Below are positions 1 to 6,258 of a stretch of 46,473 bases of DNA, piece by piece. Below the pieces are notes generated by a model. It did not search any database. It had not been told where the DNA came from and saw nothing but the letters and a program-made list of their open reading frames with translations. The translations under genes were made by a program, and so were the position numbers. Origin of the DNA: JBOHSA01 sp050732995 (GTDB lineage: Bacteria; Gemmatimonadota; Gemmatimonadetes; Gemmatimonadales; GWC2-71-9); contig JBOHSA010000104.1 of assembly GCA_050732995.1 (NCBI GenBank), positions 1-46,473 of the forward strand, written 5' to 3'. How positions within the stretch are numbered: the first letter of the stretch is position 1; each line of letters opens with the position of its first letter.

Positions 1-105
1 CCGGCCCTATCCCGGATCAAGTTGGTGCGCTGGGGGACGGATGGTCTCGCCTTCCGCGACGGCGTGAAGGTCTACATCTTGCGTACGACGCTGTCCGCGC
101 CGTGA
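1..105 (+). CDS. C-terminal fragment of a probable propeller-type surface protein
   Basis: Only the last 34 codons are in the window. The frame is open from base 1 and stops with TGA at 103-105. It translates to a tail containing WGTDGLAFRDG and ending VYILRTTLSAP. The WG-x-x-GLAFR pattern is common in the last blade of beta-propeller or IPT-type exported proteins, so that is my guess at family; the fragment is too short to be sure. Its stop overlaps the GTG proposed as the start of the TonB receptor (GTGA), which suggests the two are translated in sequence. Confidence 0.45.
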   Translation, partial: PALSRIKLVRWGTDGLAFRDGVKVYILRTTLSAP

Positions 106-3100
106 CCGCCCGCCGGCCCGACTGCGCCGGGCCGTCATTACAGGAGCTGACGTTCCGAAAGCTGTTTCTTGGTACGAGGCACGGTGCGCCGGCCTCGGGG
201 AGGACTCCGACGCCGACCTCAGCCGCCCGACCCCCGCTCGCCCGTCTGACCACGGCGATCTCCCTGCTGGCGGCGGTCGTCCCGGCCGTGGGGCAGGCCC
301 AGGCACGGGGCGGGGTCGAAGGACGCGTGATCGACCCGGTGGGTCGGCCGGTGACGTCCGCGGAGGTCAGCGTGGACCGTGCGGGCACGCCGGTGGCCGG
401 TCGGGCCACGACCGACGCCGCTGGCGCGTGGCGGATCACCCACTTGGAACCCGGTCTGTACCGGATCACCGTATACCGGCTGGGATACCGCTCCTCTCGA
501 CAGGACGTCCAGGTCGAGCCCGGCCGGACGGTGCAGCTGACTTTCGCGCTCGAACTGGTCCCCTTTACGCTCGACTCGCTGGTGGTGAGCGGCTTTGCGT
601 CCGGCATCTCCACGACCGACGCCGAGTTGGGCACCAAGCTCACGGTCGGCGAGATCCTGTTGCTGCCGACCACGCTCGACCTCCGGCAACTGATCGCCCT
701 CGCGCCGGGGGCGCGGCCCGATCATATCTGGGGCGGCGCGTCGGACCAGGCCAATTCCTACTCGCTCGACGGCACCACAGTCAACCATCCCGGTCTGGGG
801 GGCGCAACCTTCCTGCCCAGTCCGAGCTGGATCGAGACCCTCGAGGTCCGCGGCCTCGGCGCCGGCGCGGACGTGGGGGGCGCCCAGGGCGGGCTCGTGG
901 AAGTGGTCACCCTGGGAGGCCGGAACGTGCTGGAGGGCGCGCTCCGGACCGCGTTCGAGTCCCACCGGCTCAACGGCTCCAACCTTATCCCCGGTGAGAT
1001 CGGGCGCGAACTGGCGCGGCGCTCGGAAGTGGATGGTCAGGTCCGCGGCCCACTGGTCCGCGATCGCCTGCACTTCGCGTTGTTCGGCCACGTCATCCGG
1101 CAGGGAGAGCTGGTGCTCGATCACCTTCCGGACAGAACCGGCGAGTTCGTACCGCAGCCACCGTCGTTTCGGGACCACCGGTGGTTGGCGAAGTTGAGCT
1201 GGAAGCCGGGCGGCCGTGATCTGCTCCAGGGCAGTCTCATGGGGCGGCACCAGGACGGCGACCGGGTTGGACAGACGGGGTACGAAGCCGCGGACGCGAC
1301 CGAGCGGCTGCGGCAGTGGAACGTCACCGGCAACCTCACCTGGCAGCGGAGCTGGTCACCCCGCAGCGCGCTCACGGTGCGCCTGGGTGGGTACGTCGCC
1401 CGGGAGCGGCTCGATCCCTATGACGGTCCCGCAGTGCCGGGCATCGAGCTGCTGACTCAGGTGAACCCGCCCCGATATCAGAACACGCCCTTTCGAACGC
1501 TGTCGGCGCCGTCGAGCCTCGGGTTGACGACGACCTGGACACGGCGGGGCCGGCTGGCCGGCCTGGAGCACGAGGTGAAGCTGGGCGGCGAGTACACGCG
1601 GGGCAGCTGGTACTTCCAACGTCGGCGGAACGGGGCGATGAGTTGGCGGCCGCTGCGCACGCTCGGGTTTGATCCCGGCAGTCCCGCTACGTGGGTCTAT
1701 CTCGACGCGATCGGTACCGCGTGGGGTGGGGACGTCAGGCTCGACTCCGACGTCCAGAACGCCGCGGTCTTCGTGCAGGACCACATCGCGATCCTTCCAT
1801 CGCTCCGGTTCAATCCGGGGCTCCGGTTCGGATGGTGGACGGGGACGCTCACCCCGGCGGCAGGCCCGCGATTCACCGCGGTGCGGGACCACGCCCTGGA
1901 GCCCCGGATCGGGGTGGTGGCCGACCTGGACCGGCGGGGCGGGCTCGTCGCCAAGGCCCACTGGGGTCGGTATCACCAACCGATGTTCGCCGCCCTATTC
2001 GAGCGAGTGGAGGGGGCCGGGGCCTTCAGCGACGAGGAGATCTGGTCCTACCTGGGGCCGGCGCCCGGGACCCCAACGCAGACGTTTACGCTCGCCGAAC
2101 GCGACGCGCTCGCAGCGGCGGGGCTCTTCCGCTTCGAGGAAGCGGTCCGGCTGGATCAGGCGGGCCGGGTGGAGGGGTACCGTCAGCCGTACGTGGATCA
2201 GACCGTGCTCTCGCTGGAACACGCCTTCGGCGGCCGGTGGAAGGTTGGCCTGGTGTACGTCCACCGGCGCAACCACGATCTGGTAGCGCTGGTAGATCGG
2301 AGCTTGGCGTCAAACTACACGGTGGTCGAGAACGTCCTGATTCGCGATCGCTTCCACCGGCTGTTGTCCTTCGGAGGCCAGCCGCTAGTGCTGGCAAAGC
2401 TGGCCATGTCCAACGAGGACATTCTCTGGGTCCGAGACCTGATGAGGCAAGGCGTCCTGTTGTCCCCCGGCTACCTCTACGCCCCGCCCGGCCTCAGCGC
2501 GGCGGAGCTGGACGCGCTTCGTTACGACCCCGACTTCGTCCTCACGAACGTGCGGGAGGCGACTCGGCGGTTCGAGCAACTCCAGCTCCGGCTGGATGCC
2601 CGGTACCGGATCTGGTGGGCCGGGGCGTCGGCGACCCTCTCGACGCTCGAGGGGAACTTCAACGTGGTGACCGGGCCGGATGACTACACCACGGGCGGGC
2701 CGGGCCCCTGGGTGCGGTTGAACGAGCAGTACAACTTCTTCGGCGCCCTCAACAACCAGAGCCGATTCGAGGGGAAGCTGTATCTCGGCGGGCTCCTGCC
2801 GGCGCGCTTCCGTGGCGGCGTGTTCTTCTCCTACGCGACGGGCGATCGGGTCACGCCGACGATGCTGATCTCCCCTCTGGAGGTCGACTACGCCGTCGTC
2901 GTGCCCGAGACCTCGAATCCCGCGGTGGGTGACACGATCCCCTTCCATCCCTTCCTGTTCCGGAGCTCGAGGGGGCACCGAATCTTCATCCAGCCCCGAG
3001 GGAGCTACCGCTACCAGTCGCGAGCATCGCTCGACCTGCACCTGGAGCGGAGCTTTCCGCGCGGCCGGGCCGAGGTCGTGCTGATGGTGGACGGGTTCAA

Positions 3101-3239
3101 CGTCTTGGGCGACCAGAGCGTCACAGGTATCCAGACCGTGGTGAATGCGGTGGCGGGCTTCTTTGACTTTGATTACGGCCGGGTCCGGTCCCGGGTCCCG
3201 CCGCGGACGCTCCGGTTGGGAGCGGGAGTGAGGTTCTAG
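102..3239 (+). CDS. TonB-dependent outer-membrane receptor with carboxypeptidase-regulatory-like domain
   Basis: A 1045-residue outer-membrane receptor, expected to take up a large ligand using energy from TonB. The N-terminus has a hydrophobic stretch at about residues 47-66 ending GQAQA, which fits a signal peptide. Residues about 70-150 match a CarboxypepD_reg-like domain (GVEGRVIDPVGRPV). A plug domain follows (about 190-290, with SYSLDGTTVN and PSPSWIETLEV), then a long beta-barrel rich in aromatic and Arg residues that ends in Phe (LRLGAGVRF), as barrel proteins do. The GTG at 102 leaves a long n-region of about 45 residues and overlaps the upstream stop, so the true start may lie further in. 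Substrate cannot be told from sequence; no iron or vitamin gene sits beside it. Confidence 0.9.
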   Translation: MTARRPDCAGPSLQELTFRKLFLGTRHGAPASGRTPTPTSAARPPLARLTTAISLLAAVVPAVGQAQARGGVEGRVIDPVGRPVTSAEVSVDRAGTPVAGRATTDAAGAWRITHLEPGLYRITVYRLGYRSSRQDVQVEPGRTVQLTFALELVPFTLDSLVVSGFASGISTTDAELGTKLTVGEILLLPTTLDLRQLIALAPGARPDHIWGGASDQANSYSLDGTTVNHPGLGGATFLPSPSWIETLEVRGLGAGADVGGAQGGLVEVVTLGGRNVLEGALRTAFESHRLNGSNLIPGEIGRELARRSEVDGQVRGPLVRDRLHFALFGHVIRQGELVLDHLPDRTGEFVPQPPSFRDHRWLAKLSWKPGGRDLLQGSLMGRHQDGDRVGQTGYEAADATERLRQWNVTGNLTWQRSWSPRSALTVRLGGYVARERLDPYDGPAVPGIELLTQVNPPRYQNTPFRTLSAPSSLGLTTTWTRRGRLAGLEHEVKLGGEYTRGSWYFQRRRNGAMSWRPLRTLGFDPGSPATWVYLDAIGTAWGGDVRLDSDVQNAAVFVQDHIAILPSLRFNPGLRFGWWTGTLTPAAGPRFTAVRDHALEPRIGVVADLDRRGGLVAKAHWGRYHQPMFAALFERVEGAGAFSDEEIWSYLGPAPGTPTQTFTLAERDALAAAGLFRFEEAVRLDQAGRVEGYRQPYVDQTVLSLEHAFGGRWKVGLVYVHRRNHDLVALVDRSLASNYTVVENVLIRDRFHRLLSFGGQPLVLAKLAMSNEDILWVRDLMRQGVLLSPGYLYAPPGLSAAELDALRYDPDFVLTNVREATRRFEQLQLRLDARYRIWWAGASATLSTLEGNFNVVTGPDDYTTGGPGPWVRLNEQYNFFGALNNQSRFEGKLYLGGLLPARFRGGVFFSYATGDRVTPTMLISPLEVDYAVVVPETSNPAVGDTIPFHPFLFRSSRGHRIFIQPRGSYRYQSRASLDLHLERSFPRGRAEVVLMVDGFNVLGDQSVTGIQTVVNAVAGFFDFDYGRVRSRVPPRTLRLGAGVRF

Positions 3240-3354
3240 GGCGCATGCGAACGCCGCGGCCGACGAGCGGAGCCGGAGGGTCGCCTCTTCTCTTACCTCG
3301 CGAGGAGTATCCTCCACCATGACCAGCCCCCCCAGCATCCAAACTTCATGATGT

Positions 3355-3364
3355 AAAGTACTTT
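3355..3364. promoter_or_regulatory. Perfect 10-bp palindrome, candidate operator
   Basis: AAAGTACTTT is a perfect palindrome inside an AT-rich patch (TGATGTAAAGTACTTTCTAC) in otherwise GC-rich DNA, 40 bases upstream of the ATG at 3405. Spacing and symmetry suit a dimeric repressor operator that would control the small membrane proteins downstream. Function is inferred from position only; no regulator gene is next to it. Confidence 0.4.
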
Positions 3365-3404
3365 CTACTCCTCCTTCACCGAGGCAATGGCCACGGAGGC
3401 TCTG

Positions 3405-3698
3405 ATGAACAGAAACGTGCGAGTGGCGGGTTTGGAGCTGCTCCTGCTGCTTCCCGCGCTCATCCTCGTGTCGTCGGGCCTGCTTGGTCTTGAGCGGCCA
3501 GCCGCGCTGGTTCATCCGGTGCTGGTGATGGGCGGCCTGCTTCTGGCCTTGACCTTGAATGCCTTATCGGTGTTGCGCATCCGCTTCGGCCAGGATGAAG
3601 GCAACCTGGTGGCCACGATCTCCGTGCGGGTGCGTGGCAGCGCCATGGATCTCACCGCTCTGATCCTCAGCGGCCTGCTCTTGGCGATTATCACGTAG
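3405..3698 (+). CDS. Small hydrophobic membrane protein
   Basis: A 97-residue protein with three probable membrane helices: LELLLLLPALILVSSGLLGL near the N-terminus, a second at about LVMGGLLLALTLNAL, and a third at the C-terminus (ALILSGLLLAIIT). Between helices two and three is a charged loop (RIRFGQDEGNLV). I chose ATG 3405 over ATG 3387 because GGAGG at 3395-3399 is five bases ahead of it. I do not recognise a named family. It lies directly after the AAAGTACTTT palindrome and nine bases before another tiny hydrophobic ORF, so the two are probably co-transcribed. Confidence 0.6.
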   Translation: MNRNVRVAGLELLLLLPALILVSSGLLGLERPAALVHPVLVMGGLLLALTLNALSVLRIRFGQDEGNLVATISVRVRGSAMDLTALILSGLLLAIIT

Positions 3699-3707
3699 AT
3701 TGAGGGA

Positions 3708-3875
3708 ATGCTCGGTCGACGCGCGAGCCGCGCGAGCGATCGCTTCGCCGCGAGTCTGCGCGGATTCGGGCCGGTCGGCATCCTCGCGATCCTCGTCATC
3801 CTCGCAGGCAATCTGGATGCGGCCGTATCCCCTCATTCTGCGGCGCCGGGCGACCAGACCGGGACGGCCCGCTAG
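3708..3875 (+). CDS. 55-residue single-helix ORF; possible remnant of a CPBP-type membrane protease
   Basis: ATG 3708 opens a 55-codon frame preceded by GAGGGA. It has a basic N-terminus (about nine Arg in the first 20) and one hydrophobic helix, GFGPVGILAILVILAGN. From memory, a GFGPxGILAILxIL segment of this kind is typical of the first helix of CPBP-family intramembrane metalloproteases, which are over 200 residues; here the frame ends after about 15 more residues, so it may be a truncated relic. It may equally be a genuine small membrane peptide. Its TAG shares CTAG with the stop of the opposing gene. The low confidence reflects the short length. Confidence 0.35.
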   Translation: MLGRRASRASDRFAASLRGFGPVGILAILVILAGNLDAAVSPHSAAPGDQTGTAR

Positions 3876-4315
3876 CCCTTGCTTCCCGCGAACTTGGGCA
3901 GCTCGCGCCGGTGCCGTTTCAGGAACTCCTCGTAGATGTGACTGTCGGTGTAGTCCCGCATCTCGCAGATCCGGTCCCCCCGGAACCGCAGTACGACGCA
4001 GGTGCGCTGGTCCATGACGTCCTGCGGATCGCTCTTCACCCAGCTGCGCTCACGGATCTCGACGATCACCCGCTCGTCGGCCTCGTACCAGTCGCGCCAC
4101 ACGTCCTCGTAGCCCCAGTCGGCGGGGCCCAGGCCCTGCTCGCGGTTCGCCATCGAGCGGATCACCCGGTCCCGGCCGCGCCACTCGCCGCCGATCGGCG
4201 GCGCGCCCGCGCACCAGTACACGATGTCCTCGGTGAAATGCCCCGCCACCTCCTCCATCTTGCCGGCGAACAGCGCCTTCTCGTACGCCTTTGCGACGGC
4301 CATGCGCTTGCTCAT
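3872..4315 (-). CDS. SnoaL-like / NTF2-fold protein
   Basis: A 147-residue protein of the NTF2-like alpha+beta-barrel type. The pattern is an N-terminal helix pair (VAKAYEKALFAGKMEEVAGHF), then TEDIVYWCAG, an RGRDRVIRS helix, and strands ending ICEMRDYTDSHIYEEF, which is the usual SnoaL-like ending. Such proteins are isomerases, hydrolases or ligand-binding partners; no catalytic residue can be assigned. The start ATG overlaps the stop of the upstream Rieske/flavodoxin gene by four bases (ATGA), so the pair is translationally coupled and likely acts in one pathway. Its stop overlaps that of the small ORF on the other strand. Confidence 0.8.
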   Translation of the reverse strand: MSKRMAVAKAYEKALFAGKMEEVAGHFTEDIVYWCAGAPPIGGEWRGRDRVIRSMANREQGLGPADWGYEDVWRDWYEADERVIVEIRERSWVKSDPQDVMDQRTCVVLRFRGDRICEMRDYTDSHIYEEFLKRHRRELPKFAGSKG

Positions 4316-5427
4316 ACCACGGCCTCCTCCGGCAGCACCAGCGGGTTGGCCTTGCGGCCGGCGCGCTCCATCGGCTTCTCCATCTCGCCGCGGTGCTCGT
4401 CCAGGATCCTCCAGAAATCCACCGCGCGCTCGACCAGCTCCCGGGCGGCTTCCCGCAGCCCGTCGCTCGCCTTCACCTGGCGCACGTTGTTCTGCATGTC
4501 CTCGGCGTCCCACCCGCGCGAATGCGCGATGAAGGGAAAGGGCGGAAACACGAGGCCGAGCTCGGACCAAAAGGTGAACATGCTGCCCGCCACGCCCTGG
4601 ATGTTGTCCTGGCCTCCCGTGATGATGAACGCCCCCACCTTGTTGCGAATCAGCACCTTGTTGTGGATCGTGATCTGGTTCTGCACGCAGTTCAGCCGCT
4701 CGATCATCTTGTAATACAGCGACGACGCGTTGCCCCAGCGGATCGGCGTCGAGATCAGCACGACGTCCGCCCAGTGCACCAGGCCCTCGTACACCGCCGT
4801 CAGCTGGTCGTCCGGGTCGCGCTCGGTGATCGCGCACGGCCAGGTGCAGGCGTGCGACGCCTTGGAGTAGTTCCCCTCGCAATGCCTGAACGAGAGGCTC
4901 TGCAGCTTGATGAGCTGCGTATCGGTTTTCAGCTCCTTGGCGCGCTCCAGCGCGTGCTCAAGCAGGGCGTCGGAGGTCGAGAACCGCGGGTTTCCCTCGT
5001 CCATCGCGGTGGTCGAGATGCCGAGCACGCGGCACGGAGCACCCGCGGGCTTGGCATGCTCCTCCAGCAGGTGCGATGGTTTGTGCTTGACGAGCTTCCG
5101 TGGCATGGTGGGCGGAGTCTGCACGTAGACGCCGTCCGGGCGCTCCTCCACGGCGAACACCGGTACCTGCTCCTCGTCGTAGCCTTCCGGCCCCTTACCC
5201 GTCAGGACGCTGTACTCCCAGCCGTGCCACGGGCACATGACGAACTCGCCCCCCCCCCGGACCCGGCCCTCCGACAGCGGGCCGCCCTTGTGATTGCAAA
5301 TGTCGGAGATGGCGGTGAACCGGCCCTCGTGGAGGAACACGGCGATGCGGTGGCGCTCGAGCTTGACGGCGAAGGGGACGCGGGCGAGGAGCTCGTCCCG
5401 CGTGCCGAGGCGGTGCCAGGTGGCCAT
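4312..5427 (-). CDS. Rieske [2Fe-2S] domain fused to an NADPH-dependent FMN-reductase/flavodoxin-like domain
   Basis: A 371-residue two-domain redox protein. Residues 1-105 form a Rieske ferredoxin domain with both cluster motifs: C44-x-H46 (CNHKGG) and C65-x-x-H68 (CPWHGW). Residues about 130-320 look like a flavodoxin-fold NAD(P)H:FMN reductase, with a beta-alpha start (RVLGISTT), WADVVLISTPIRWGNASS and FIITGGQDNIQG near the flavin site. There is no signal peptide, so it acts in the cytoplasm. The fusion would pass electrons from NAD(P)H through FMN to a 2Fe-2S cluster in one chain, suggesting a reductase for an oxygenase or a self-contained reductase. The SnoaL-like gene follows with a 4-base overlap. 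No oxygenase alpha subunit is nearby. Confidence 0.85.
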   Translation of the reverse strand: MATWHRLGTRDELLARVPFAVKLERHRIAVFLHEGRFTAISDICNHKGGPLSEGRVRGGGEFVMCPWHGWEYSVLTGKGPEGYDEEQVPVFAVEERPDGVYVQTPPTMPRKLVKHKPSHLLEEHAKPAGAPCRVLGISTTAMDEGNPRFSTSDALLEHALERAKELKTDTQLIKLQSLSFRHCEGNYSKASHACTWPCAITERDPDDQLTAVYEGLVHWADVVLISTPIRWGNASSLYYKMIERLNCVQNQITIHNKVLIRNKVGAFIITGGQDNIQGVAGSMFTFWSELGLVFPPFPFIAHSRGWDAEDMQNNVRQVKASDGLREAARELVERAVDFWRILDEHRGEMEKPMERAGRKANPLVLPEEAVV

Positions 5428-5519
5428 AGAAGGCTCCGAGAGAGGGCCGGGGAATAGTATCCCCCGGCATGGCCTCGGCCAGCCGACGCGACGCTACACA
5501 TCGTAGATTTCCAGCCCGT

Positions 5520-6251
5520 ATGCATCCAGTAATGGCGTTGCTGCTCGGGCTGGCGAGCGTCCAGGCCCCGGCGCCGCGGGACTACGGGCCCCGCGCCCTC
5601 TCGCCGTTCGCCGCGGCGAAGGCCCGCGCGCTGCTCCGTGACCGACTGCCCTGTCTCGGCTGCCACCAGCTGAACGGCGATGGCGGGCGGATCGGGCCCG
5701 ATCTCTCGAACCTCGGGGCCCGACGCTCGCCGGCGTTCGTGCTCGGCATGATCCTCGATCCCGCCGCGACCCTGCCGGGGACAGGCATGCCGAAGACGCC
5801 GCTCTCCCGCTCGACCGCCGAGCTGATCGCTAGCTTCCTCGCCGGGGACGGGAAGACGGGGAACGGCGGGGCGAGCCCGGCTCCAGGGGCACCGCCGCGG
5901 AGCCCCACAACCACGCCGCAGGACGCCGCGGCGCTGTACGCGCGATACTGCGCGGCGTGCCATGGGGAGCGGGGCCGGGGAGATGGCTACAACGCCGAAT
6001 TCCTCCCCGTGCCGCCCGCACCGCACGCCGACCGGGCATTCATGTCCCGCCGCACCGACGACCGGCTGTTCGACGGCATTTACGCCGGTGGCTACGTCCT
6101 CGGCGCCAGCGCCCGCATGCCGGCATTCGGTGAGACATTGAGCCGCGCGGAGATCCGCGGGCTGGTGCACTACCTGCGCGAACTGTGCCGCTGCCAGGGT
6201 CCCGCTTGGACGCGCGATCCCTCCCCCTCCCCCTCCGCTCCGTCGCGGTGA
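5520..6251 (+). CDS. Exported diheme cytochrome c
   Basis: A c-type cytochrome of 243 residues with two haem-attachment motifs, CLGCH (near residue 46) and CAACH (near 144), each in a separate small cytochrome domain joined by a Gly/Pro/Ser-rich linker. Met ligands are available in GTGMPKTPL and ARMPAFG. I start at ATG 5520 because it gives a compact signal peptide (MALLLGLASVQA) directly; the upstream ATG at 5469 adds 17 polar residues. It is a likely periplasmic electron carrier. The octahaem cytochrome starts within ten bases of its stop, so the two probably form one electron-transfer unit. It diverges from the Rieske/flavodoxin gene across 92 bases. Confidence 0.85.
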   Translation: MHPVMALLLGLASVQAPAPRDYGPRALSPFAAAKARALLRDRLPCLGCHQLNGDGGRIGPDLSNLGARRSPAFVLGMILDPAATLPGTGMPKTPLSRSTAELIASFLAGDGKTGNGGASPAPGAPPRSPTTTPQDAAALYARYCAACHGERGRGDGYNAEFLPVPPAPHADRAFMSRRTDDRLFDGIYAGGYVLGASARMPAFGETLSRAEIRGLVHYLRELCRCQGPAWTRDPSPSPSAPSR

Positions 6252-6258
6252 GGTCCGT

